A DNA stretch of 23,684 bases from an uncultured Amaricoccus sp. (GTDB taxonomy: Bacteria > Pseudomonadota > Alphaproteobacteria > Rhodobacterales > Rhodobacteraceae): positions 1-23,684 of the forward strand of contig NZ_CALLYO010000255.1 in the NCBI RefSeq assembly GCF_937858865.1, given 5' to 3'. A program made the translations under genes and the position numbers. This document shows, one piece after another, positions 17,066-23,684 of the stretch. The notes below the pieces were generated by a model, which did not search any database, was not told the DNA's origin, and worked only from the letters and a program-made list of their open reading frames with translations. Each line of letters begins with the position of its first letter. Position 1 is the stretch's first letter.

Positions 17066-17082
17066 GCGGAAGGGGGATAGAC

Positions 17083-19179
17083 ATGGTGGATTCAGCGGCG
17101 CCGCGGCGCCATTCTCTCGATCACTGGCTCGTCTGGGCGGCGCTTTCGGTCCTCGCGGCCGTCGGCCTCGCCCAGGTCTCGCTCGCCCGCGGCGAGCATG
17201 TGAACGCGCTCTGGGTGGTCGTCGCTTCAGTCTCGATCTACCTGATCGCATACCGCTACTACAGCCTCTTCATCGCCCGCCGGGTGATGCAGCTCGACGA
17301 CAGCCGGCCGACGCCGGCGCATCGCTTCAACGACGGGCTCGATTACGTCCCGACCAACAAGTACGTCCTCTTCGGCCACCATTTCGCGGCGATCGCCGGC
17401 GCGGGGCCGCTGGTCGGGCCGGTGCTCGCGGCGCAGATGGGCTACCTGCCCGGGATGCTCTGGATCCTCGCCGGCGTCGTGCTGGCCGGCGCGGTGCAGG
17501 ACTTCATGGTCCTCTTCGTCTCGATGCGGCGCGACGGGCGCTCGCTGGGCGATCTGGTGCGCTCGGAGCTCGGGCCGCTGCCGGGGATCATCGCGCTGAT
17601 CGGCACCTTCCTCATCATGATCATCATCCTCGCCGTCCTCGCCCTCATCGTGGTGAAGGCGCTGGCCGACAGCCCCTGGGGCATGTTCACCGTCGCGATG
17701 ACGATCCCGATCGCGATCGCGATGGGCGTCTACATGCGCTACATCCGGCCCGGCGCCGTGGGCGAGGCCTCGATCGCCGGCTTCATCGCGCTGATGGCGG
17801 CGATCATCTTCGGCGCCAACGTGGCGGCGAGCCCGACCTGGTCGGCCGTCTTCACCTTCAGCCCGACACAGCTCTGCTGGCTCCTGATCGGCTACGGCTT
17901 CGTCGCCTCGACGCTGCCGGTCTGGCTGCTGCTCGCGCCGCGCGACTATCTCTCGACCTTCCTCAAGATCGGCGCGATCGTCGGGCTCGCGCTCGGCATC
18001 CTGCTGGTCGCCCCGGATCTGAAGATGCCGGCGATCACCCGCTTCATCGACGGGACCGGCCCGGTCTGGTCGGGCAACCTCTTCCCCTTCCTCTTCATCA
18101 CCATCGCCTGCGGGGCGGTGTCGGGCTTTCATGCCCTCATCTCCTCGGGCACCACGCCGAAGCTCATCGACAGCGAGGGGCACGCCCGCTTCATCGGCTA
18201 CGGCGGCATGCTGATGGAGAGCTTCGTCGCGATGATGGCGCTGGTCTCGGCCTCGATCATCGACCCCGGCGTCTACTTCGTGATGAACAGCCCGGCGGCG
18301 GCGATCGGCACCACGGCGGAGAGCGCCGCCGCGCAGGTTTCGGAGTGGGGCTTCGCGATCACGCCCGAGACGATCAACGAGACGGCGGCCGACGTGGGCG
18401 AGACGACGATCATCTCGCGCGCCGGCGGCGCGCCGACGCTCGCGGTCGGCATGGCGCAGATCTTCTCGCACCTGATCGGCGGCAAGGCGATGATGGCCTT
18501 CTGGTATCATTTCGCCATCCTGTTCGAGGCCCTGTTCATCCTGACCGCGGTCGATGCCGGCACGCGCGCGGGGCGGTTCATGCTGCAGGACCTGCTCGGG
18601 GTCTTCCTGCCGGCCATGCGCAAGACCTCCTCGCTCGGGGGCAACATCGTCGCCACCGGCCTCTGCGTGGCGGCCTGGGGCTTCTTCCTCTACCAGGGGG
18701 TCACCGACCCGCTCGGCGGGGTCAACACGCTCTGGCCGCTCTTCGGCATCGCCAACCAGATGCTGGCGGCGATTGCGCTGATGCTCTGCACCGTCGTCCT
18801 CTTCAAGATGAAGCGCGAGCGCTATGCCTTCGTGACGCTGGTGCCCTCGGCGCTGCTCGTCGTGGTCACGCTGACCGCAGGGCTGCAGAAGGTCTTCTCC
18901 AGCGTGCCGGCGGTCGGCTTCCTCGCGCACGCCGGGCGCTACCGCGAGGCGGCAGCGGCGGGCGAGGTGCTGGCGCCGGCCAAGGATCTCGGCCAGATGC
19001 GGCAGATCGTCTTCAACGACATGGTCGATGCGACGATGGCGTTCATCTTCGTCGCGCTCGTCATCAGCATGATCTACTTCAGCATCCGCGCCTGCATCGA
19101 CGCCTATCGCGCCAGCGGCTGGACGGCGCGGGAGCTGCCCGAGGAACGCAACGGCCCCGTCGCCGTTCCGGCGGAGTGA
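17083..19179 (+). CDS. cstA: Carbon starvation protein CstA family transporter
   Basis: This 698-residue polytopic inner-membrane protein belongs to the CstA/BtsT family, whose E. coli members import pyruvate (and were earlier linked to peptide uptake) during carbon limitation. Length matches E. coli CstA (701). Family blocks include KYVLFGHHFAAIAGAGPLVG and PVLAAQMGYLPGMLW (about 94-127), GAVQDFMVLFVSMRRDGRSL, and SGFHALISSGTTPKLID. Well over a dozen hydrophobic helices are visible. The ATG at 17083 has AGGGGGA at the right distance; an in-frame start at 17035 is less likely. The small ybdD gene follows directly, the standard pairing. A dyad and hairpins lie upstream. No BtsSR-like two-component genes are present in the window. 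Confidence 0.95.
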   Translation: MVDSAAPRRHSLDHWLVWAALSVLAAVGLAQVSLARGEHVNALWVVVASVSIYLIAYRYYSLFIARRVMQLDDSRPTPAHRFNDGLDYVPTNKYVLFGHHFAAIAGAGPLVGPVLAAQMGYLPGMLWILAGVVLAGAVQDFMVLFVSMRRDGRSLGDLVRSELGPLPGIIALIGTFLIMIIILAVLALIVVKALADSPWGMFTVAMTIPIAIAMGVYMRYIRPGAVGEASIAGFIALMAAIIFGANVAASPTWSAVFTFSPTQLCWLLIGYGFVASTLPVWLLLAPRDYLSTFLKIGAIVGLALGILLVAPDLKMPAITRFIDGTGPVWSGNLFPFLFITIACGAVSGFHALISSGTTPKLIDSEGHARFIGYGGMLMESFVAMMALVSASIIDPGVYFVMNSPAAAIGTTAESAAAQVSEWGFAITPETINETAADVGETTIISRAGGAPTLAVGMAQIFSHLIGGKAMMAFWYHFAILFEALFILTAVDAGTRAGRFMLQDLLGVFLPAMRKTSSLGGNIVATGLCVAAWGFFLYQGVTDPLGGVNTLWPLFGIANQMLAAIALMLCTVVLFKMKRERYAFVTLVPSALLVVVTLTAGLQKVFSSVPAVGFLAHAGRYREAAAAGEVLAPAKDLGQMRQIVFNDMVDATMAFIFVALVISMIYFSIRACIDAYRASGWTARELPEERNGPVAVPAE

Positions 19180-19202
19180 GGCGCATGACGGGAGCAGGCA
19201 CG

Positions 19203-19415
19203 ATGAAGGACGCGCTCGCCCTCTGCCGCAGGCGGCTGCGCGAGGGGGCGCGGCTGATGATCGGGGTCCCGGACTACGAGACCTACGTGGCGCACATGCG
19301 CGAGGCGCACCCGGAGCGGCCGGTCATGAGCTACGGCGAGTTCTTCCGCGAGCGGCAGTCGGCGCGCTACGGCGAGGGTTCGGAAGGCTCGGCCCGCGGC
19401 TTCCGCTGCTGCTGA
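19203..19415 (+). CDS. YbdD/YjiX family small protein, CstA partner
   Basis: The 70-residue product matches the YbdD/YjiX family (DUF466), found next to cstA or btsT and thought to support the transporter. Diagnostic segments are LMIGVPDYETYVAHMREAHP and PVMSYGEFFRERQSARYG, ending in RCC, all close to E. coli YbdD. I chose the ATG at 19203 (MKDALALC), which aligns with the start of YbdD and has GGGAGCAGG upstream. An ATG at 19185 would add six residues. It begins 23 bases after the cstA stop and is followed by a strong terminator, so the two genes form one unit. The biochemical role of the family is not settled. Confidence 0.92.
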   Translation: MKDALALCRRRLREGARLMIGVPDYETYVAHMREAHPERPVMSYGEFFRERQSARYGEGSEGSARGFRCC

Positions 19416-19423
19416 CGGGGCTC

Positions 19424-19453
19424 GGGCAGCGCCCGCCGGGTCGGGCGCTGCCC
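19424..19453. terminator. Strong hairpin terminator between ybdD and the peroxiredoxin gene
   Basis: GGGCAGCGCCCG (19424-19435) and CGGGCGCTGCCC (19442-19453) form a perfect 12-bp stem with a 6-base loop. On the plus strand it is followed by TCTTCG, a poor U-tract. It lies 8 bases after the ybdD stop and beyond the 3' end of the convergent peroxiredoxin gene, so it may work in both directions. Confidence 0.75.
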
Positions 19454-19462
19454 TCTTCGCGG

Positions 19463-19506
19463 CCGGTCAGCGCTCCGGTCAGCGCTCCGGTCAGCGCTCC
19501 GGTCAG
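19463..19506 (-). repeat. 12-bp tandem repeat across the peroxiredoxin stop codon
   Basis: The unit CCGGTCAGCGCT is repeated perfectly three times (19463-19498), followed by a partial copy, CCGGTCAG (19499-19506). On the minus strand each unit reads TGA CCG GAG CGC. The true stop (19505-19503) is followed by three more in-frame TGA codons at 19493-19491, 19481-19479 and 19469-19467. Confidence 0.9.
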
Positions 19507-20162
19507 CCCTGGGGCTGGGCGGTGGTGCGCAGGTAGGGCAGGACGCGGGTGAAGCCGCCGAAGCGGGTCTCGGCGTCCTCGTCGGAGACGGCGGCGGTCA
19601 CGATGACGTCCTCGCCCTGCTTCCACTGCGCCGGCGTCGCCACCTGATGCTTCGCGGTCAGCTGGATCGAGTCGAGCGCGCGCAGGATCTCGTCGAAGTT
19701 GCGCCCGGTGGTCATCGGGTAGGTGAGCTGCAGCTTGATCCGCTTGTCCGGGCCGACGATGTAGACCGTCCTGACCGTGGCGTTGTCGGCCGGGGTGCGG
19801 CCCTCGCAGCTGTCGCCGGCCTCGGCGGGGAGCATGTCGTAGAGCTTGGCGACGGCCAGCGTCGGGTCGCCGATCATCGGGTAGCTGACCTTGTTGCCGG
19901 AGACCTTCTCGATGTCGGCCTTCCACTTGTGGTGGCTCTCGACCGGGTCGACCGAGATGCCGAGGATCTTGGTGTTCCGCCGGACGAACTCCGGCAGGAG
20001 CCCCGCCATGTAGCCGAGCTCGGTGGTGCAGACGGGCGTGAAGTTCTTGGGATGGCTGAACAGGACCGCCCAGCCGTCGCCGATCCACTCGTGGAAGGAA
20101 ACCGGCCCCTCGGTGGTGTCGGCGGTGAAGTCGGGTGCGATGTCGTTGATGCGAAGACTCAT
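19503..20162 (-). CDS. 1-Cys peroxiredoxin (Prx6 type)
   Basis: This is a thiol peroxidase that reduces hydrogen peroxide and organic peroxides. The 219-residue protein has the peroxidatic cysteine C45 in HPKNFTPVCTTELG. It has the long C-terminal arm of the Prx6 group, with YPMTTGRNFDEILRALDSIQ and WKQGEDVIV. The second cysteine visible, C119 in AGDSCEG, is not at the usual resolving position, so the 1-Cys class is most likely. GGGAGGGGACCC just before the ATG is a good ribosome site. It stands alone: trpE is 70 bp upstream on the same strand, and cstA-ybdD converge on it. Read-through from trpE is possible because no clear terminator or promoter is seen in that gap. Confidence 0.95.
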   Translation of the reverse strand: MSLRINDIAPDFTADTTEGPVSFHEWIGDGWAVLFSHPKNFTPVCTTELGYMAGLLPEFVRRNTKILGISVDPVESHHKWKADIEKVSGNKVSYPMIGDPTLAVAKLYDMLPAEAGDSCEGRTPADNATVRTVYIVGPDKRIKLQLTYPMTTGRNFDEILRALDSIQLTAKHQVATPAQWKQGEDVIVTAAVSDEDAETRFGGFTRVLPYLRTTAQPQG

Positions 20163-20232
20163 GGGTCCCCTCCCTTCCCTGAAGGCGCGGACGCTAGCAA
20201 AGCCGCGGCGGCGAGGGAACCCTCGTTCGGGG
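20163..20232 (-). other. trpE to peroxiredoxin gap
   Basis: This 70-bp gap contains a small inverted repeat, CGAGGG-AA-CCCTCG (20212-20225), just after the trpE stop, with no U-tract. No promoter for the peroxiredoxin gene could be assigned with confidence. Confidence 0.4.
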
Positions 20233-21744
20233 TCAGTTCCCGCCGCGCGGGCCGACGAAGAGGCCGGCGTCGCGGGCGGCCTGGGTGAGGGCCTTCGACT
20301 TGTTGACCGTCTCGACGTATTCGGCCTCGGGGTCGCTGTCCCAGACGACGCCGCCGCCGGCCTGGATGTAGAGGATGCCGTCCTTCACCACCGCGGTGCG
20401 CAGCGCGATGCAGATGTCCATGTCGCCGCCGGCGGCGAAATAGCCGACGCCGCCGCCGTAGACGCCGCGCTTCTCGTTCTCGAGCTCGTCGATGATCTGC
20501 ATGGCACGGACCTTGGGCGCGCCGGAGACGGTGCCGGCCGGGAGGCCGGCGAGGAGGGCCGAGAGGGCGTCCTGGCCGGGGGCGAGCCGGCCGTCGACGT
20601 TGGAGACGATGTGCATGACGTGGCTGTAGCGCTCGATGATGAACTGCTCGTTCGGGTCGACCGAGCCGATGACGGCGACGCGGCCGACGTCGTTGCGGCC
20701 GAGGTCGAGCAGCATCAGGTGCTCGGCCCGCTCCTTGGCGTCGGCGAGGAGCTCCTCCTCGAGGGCGAGGTCCTCGGCCGGGGTCGCGCCGCGCGGGCGG
20801 GTGCCGGCGATCGGGCGGATGGTGACGGTGTCGCCCTTCACCCGCACGAGGATCTCGGGGCTGGCGCCGATGACCTGGAAGCCGCCGAAGTTGAAGTAGA
20901 ACATGTAGGGGCTGGGGTTCGTCCGCCGCAGCGCGCGGTAGAGGGCGAAGGGCGGAAGGTCGAACTTCTGCGCCCAGCGCTGCGAGGGGACGACCTGGAA
21001 GATGTCGCCGGCGCGGATGTAGTCCCTCGCCTGCTCGACGATCTCGAGGTAGCGGGCATGCGTGGTGTTGGAGACGGGCTCGCCGGGGGCGAGGTCGCCG
21101 AGGTCGCGGCTGGCGGCCGGCGGCGTGCGGTCGAGGTCGCGCACCGCGTCCATCACCCGCTCGGCGGCCTGGGCGTAGGCGGCGCGCGGGTTGAGGCCGC
21201 CGTTGGCCCAGGCGGGGCTGACGACGGTCACCTCGCCCTTCACGCCGTCGACGATCAGCATGACCGAGGGGCGGAGCATCAGCGCGTCGGGCAGGCCGAG
21301 CGGGTCGGGGTTGACGTTCGGCAGGTGCTCGACGAGGCGGACCATGTCGTAGCCGAGGTAGCCGAAGAGGCCGGCGGCCATCGGCGGCAGCTCGGGCGGC
21401 AGCTCGATGCGGCTCTCGGCGATAAGGGCGCGCAGCGAGGCGAGCGGGTCGGCGGCCTCGGGCTGCCAGCCGTCGGGGTCGAAGCGGGCGGAGCGGTTGA
21501 TGCGGGCGGCGGTGCCGCGGCACTCCCAGACGAGGTCGGGCTTCATGCCCATGATCGAGTAGCGGCCGCGCACCTCGCCGCCGGTGACGCTTTCCAGGAG
21601 GAACGAGTCCTTGCGCGCCTCGGTCAGCTTCAGCATCAGCGAGACCGGCGTGTCGAGGTCGGCGACGAGGCGGGTCCAGACCACCTGGTTGCGGCCGGCG
21701 GCGAAGCCGGCGGAAAACTCCTCGAGCGGCGGCGAGAGCTGCAT
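20233..21744 (-). CDS. trpE: Anthranilate synthase component I TrpE
   Basis: TrpE uses chorismate and the ammonia from TrpG to form anthranilate. The 503-residue protein has the N-terminal regulatory part with LLES (49-52), the motif tied to tryptophan feedback inhibition. The catalytic chorismate-binding domain runs from about residue 230 to 495: IFQVVPSQR, SPEILVRV, RPIAGTRPRG, LMLLDLGRNDVGRVA, FPAGTVSGAPKVRAM-type (here LPAGTVSGAPKVRAM) and IQAGGGVVWDSDPEAEY. It is not fused to TrpG, unlike TrpEG of rhizobia. The ATG lies 7 bases after the ppiD stop, so it is co-transcribed with ppiD. It is about 4 kb upstream of trpG, separated by cstA, ybdD and the peroxiredoxin gene. Confidence 0.97.
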   Translation of the reverse strand: MQLSPPLEEFSAGFAAGRNQVVWTRLVADLDTPVSLMLKLTEARKDSFLLESVTGGEVRGRYSIMGMKPDLVWECRGTAARINRSARFDPDGWQPEAADPLASLRALIAESRIELPPELPPMAAGLFGYLGYDMVRLVEHLPNVNPDPLGLPDALMLRPSVMLIVDGVKGEVTVVSPAWANGGLNPRAAYAQAAERVMDAVRDLDRTPPAASRDLGDLAPGEPVSNTTHARYLEIVEQARDYIRAGDIFQVVPSQRWAQKFDLPPFALYRALRRTNPSPYMFYFNFGGFQVIGASPEILVRVKGDTVTIRPIAGTRPRGATPAEDLALEEELLADAKERAEHLMLLDLGRNDVGRVAVIGSVDPNEQFIIERYSHVMHIVSNVDGRLAPGQDALSALLAGLPAGTVSGAPKVRAMQIIDELENEKRGVYGGGVGYFAAGGDMDICIALRTAVVKDGILYIQAGGGVVWDSDPEAEYVETVNKSKALTQAARDAGLFVGPRGGN

Positions 21745-21751
21745 CGCGCGC

Positions 21752-23662
21752 TCAGGGGAAGCGGGAGAGGGTCGACTCGAGCAGCGCCTGGTTGACCGTG
21801 ACCCCGGCCTGGTCGCGCAGCGCCACGGTGTAGAGCGACAGGAGATCGCCCCGCACCTGGTCGCGGAACTGGCCCTGCACGCTCTCGAGGAGCTGGCGGC
21901 TGGTCTCGGCGGTGGCGTCGAAGGGCTCGAGCGCCGTCACCACGGCGAGGATCACCGTGTCCTTGTCGCGGCTGGTGACCGCGGCGCCGACCGGGTCGCC
22001 GCTGCCGCTGCCGTCGCCGGCGCCGTCGCCGCCGGCGGCGAAGACGTCGGCGACGAGGCCGGGTGGCGTGCCCTCCGCCCCCTCGCCGCGGGTGAGCGGG
22101 CCGGCGCTGCGGATCGGCCGGTCGAGGCGCTGGGCGAGCGCGCCGAAGCCGAGGCCGCCCTCGAGCTCGGCGCGGTAACCCTCGGCGAGCTTCTCGAGCG
22201 CCTCGGCCGTCTTCGCCTCGCGCCAGTCGGCGGCGACGCGGTCGCGGATCTCCTCGAGCGGGATGACCGCCGGCGGGTCGATGCTGTCGACGCGGAGGGT
22301 CGCCATGCCGCCGTCCGCGAGCTCGATGAGGTCGGTCTCGACCCCGGTCTCGGCCGCGAGCGCCGCGGCGCGGAAGGCGGCGTCGTCGGCGAGGCCGCCG
22401 GTCGTCTCGCTGCCGAGCGCGATCGTGCCGAGCTCCATCGGCGTCTCCGAGGCGATCTCCTCGATGGTGGCGCCGCCGGCGATCAGGTCCTGGACGTGCG
22501 TGCTCTCGTTGAGGATCTGCTCGCGGGCGGCGTCGAGCGTACGCTCGCGCGCGAGCTCGGCGCGGGCCTCCTCGAAGGGCGTCGTCTTTGGCGCCATGAT
22601 GGCGTTCACCCGGTAGAGGGCCGGGCCGAGCGGCGTCGTCACCGGGCCGACGATGCCGGGCTCGGCCGGGCCGAAGACCGCCTCGCGCGCCGCAACCGGC
22701 AGCGCGTCGGCGGCGACGATGCCCTGGTCCATGTCGGCGGGGGTGAGGCCGCGCTCGGCCGCCACCTTGTCGAAGTCGGTCTCGCCGGCGTCGATCGCGG
22801 CTTTGGCCGCCCGGGCCTCCGCCTCGGTGCCGAAGCCGATGCGGTCGACCGCCCGTCGCTCCGGGGTCTCGAAGCGGTGGATCTCGGCCTCGTAGGCGGC
22901 GCGCAGCTCGTCCTCGGGGATCTCGGTGGCGGCGGCGACCTGGTCGGGCGTCATGCTGGCATAGCTGATGTGGCGCGTCTCCGGCCGGGTGTAGCGGTCG
23001 GCGGCATGCGCCGCGTGCTCGGCCTCGAGCTCGGCATCGGTGGGTCCGGGGATCGGCTCGGGCAGGAGGGCGGCGTCGAGGCGGATCCAGTCGAAGCTCC
23101 GCCGCTCGCCGAGGAAGCCGAGGATGCCGAGCGCCTCGGTCTCGGGCAGCGTCGCGGCGGCGGCGACGCCGCGAGTGACGAGATCGCGCGTCGCCTCGCG
23201 GCGAAGCAGCTGCTCGAACTCGGCCGGCCGCAGGCTCGCCCGCTCGAGCGACTGGACGTAGCCCTCGGGGCTGAACTTGCCGTCGGCGTCCTGGAAGGCA
23301 GGGGTCGCCATCACCTGGGCGCGCACGGTCTCGTCGCCGGTCGAGAGGCCGAGCCGCTCGGCCTCGCCGTCGATGGCGGCGTCGTTGACGAGGCGGGTCA
23401 GCACCATGGCGTCGACGCCGAACTGGCGCGCCTCGGTCATGTTGAGCGAGCGGCCGGTCTGCTGGAAGAGGGCGCGGAGCTCCTGCTGCATGGCGCGGAC
23501 GTAGTCGTCGGTGGTGACCTTGACCCGGCCGACGCGGGCGATGGTGTCGCTGCTGCCGGTGGTGCCGATGCTGACGCCGAAGCCGGCGAGGCCGACGACG
23601 AGGAGGCCGAGGAGGGCGTAGACGAGGACGCTGCCCCGTTTCGAGCGGAAGGATCCGAGCAT
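21752..23662 (-). CDS. PpiD-type periplasmic peptidyl-prolyl isomerase / SurA N-domain protein
   Basis: The 636-residue protein has one N-terminal membrane anchor (about 12-32), followed by a SurA-N-like chaperone region (about 40-160, with YVRAMQQELRALFQQ) and a parvulin-like PpiC domain (about 245-365). A second long helical region follows (about 370-620). This is the PpiD layout: an inner-membrane-anchored periplasmic foldase helping newly exported proteins. Length is close to E. coli PpiD (623). The parvulin part is divergent, so isomerase activity is uncertain and the chaperone role more likely. A short low-complexity run, GDGAGDGSGSGD, lies near residue 550. The start is ATG at 23662, only 22 bases from the window edge, so the promoter is not visible. 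trpE follows after 7 bases. Confidence 0.9.
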   Translation of the reverse strand: MLGSFRSKRGSVLVYALLGLLVVGLAGFGVSIGTTGSSDTIARVGRVKVTTDDYVRAMQQELRALFQQTGRSLNMTEARQFGVDAMVLTRLVNDAAIDGEAERLGLSTGDETVRAQVMATPAFQDADGKFSPEGYVQSLERASLRPAEFEQLLRREATRDLVTRGVAAAATLPETEALGILGFLGERRSFDWIRLDAALLPEPIPGPTDAELEAEHAAHAADRYTRPETRHISYASMTPDQVAAATEIPEDELRAAYEAEIHRFETPERRAVDRIGFGTEAEARAAKAAIDAGETDFDKVAAERGLTPADMDQGIVAADALPVAAREAVFGPAEPGIVGPVTTPLGPALYRVNAIMAPKTTPFEEARAELARERTLDAAREQILNESTHVQDLIAGGATIEEIASETPMELGTIALGSETTGGLADDAAFRAAALAAETGVETDLIELADGGMATLRVDSIDPPAVIPLEEIRDRVAADWREAKTAEALEKLAEGYRAELEGGLGFGALAQRLDRPIRSAGPLTRGEGAEGTPPGLVADVFAAGGDGAGDGSGSGDPVGAAVTSRDKDTVILAVVTALEPFDATAETSRQLLESVQGQFRDQVRGDLLSLYTVALRDQAGVTVNQALLESTLSRFP

Positions 23663-23684
23663 GCGCCGTCAGGTCCCGAGCGAT

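Noticed and set aside
21990..22050. A GC-rich near-repeat inside the ppiD-like gene (GCCGTCGCCG-type runs)
   Set aside because: It encodes a Gly/Asp/Ser linker in frame and is irregular; it is a low-complexity loop, not a separate repeat element or CRISPR.

Overview
The window is very GC-rich chromosomal DNA, around 70% G+C with codons ending almost entirely in G or C. Gene content and order are those of an alphaproteobacterium of the Rhodobacterales/Rhodobacteraceae type. Two signs support this: the run trpG-trpD-trpC-moaC-moeA-lexA near comEC/gltX/gltA and ppiD-trpE, and a lexA promoter carrying the alphaproteobacterial SOS box GTTC-N7-GTTC. The genus cannot be named from this sequence alone. 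No rRNA, tRNA, CRISPR array, insertion sequence or prophage was seen.

Layout. Positions 1-2871 (+) hold the end of a peptide-type ABC transporter operon: a solute-binding protein cut by the window edge and two permeases. It runs with 4-bp overlap into lpxB (2868-4040), which makes lipid A. The opposite strand then carries gltX, gltA, a YbaK-like tRNA deacylase and a small iron-permease-like membrane protein (7722 down to 4025). comEC diverges from gltX (7793-9922). An exported zinc-hydrolase-like protein (ASPA/AstE family, Tat signal) and lexA follow on the minus strand. A tightly coupled minus-strand operon, trpG-trpD-trpC-moaC-moeA (16315 down to 12216), joins tryptophan and molybdenum-cofactor synthesis. 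A short membrane protein gene and the cstA-ybdD pyruvate-transport pair (+) lie next, then a 1-Cys peroxiredoxin, trpE and ppiD (all minus). trpE is thus separated from trpGDC by about 4 kb.

Most of the window is core metabolism and housekeeping, and I did not find a convincing new multi-gene system. The observations most worth checking are these. The last 426 bp of gltX have clearly different codon use, suggesting allelic replacement. Three mutually exclusive inverted-repeat arms lie in the trpG leader. Two genes (prx and comEC) end in 12-bp tandem repeats that copy the stop codon in frame. An orphan GntR-like operator sits in an AT-rich island between comEC and the ASPA-family gene. A strong dyad lies upstream of cstA. 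The 98-residue membrane protein has an ideal ribosome binding site but no recognised family.
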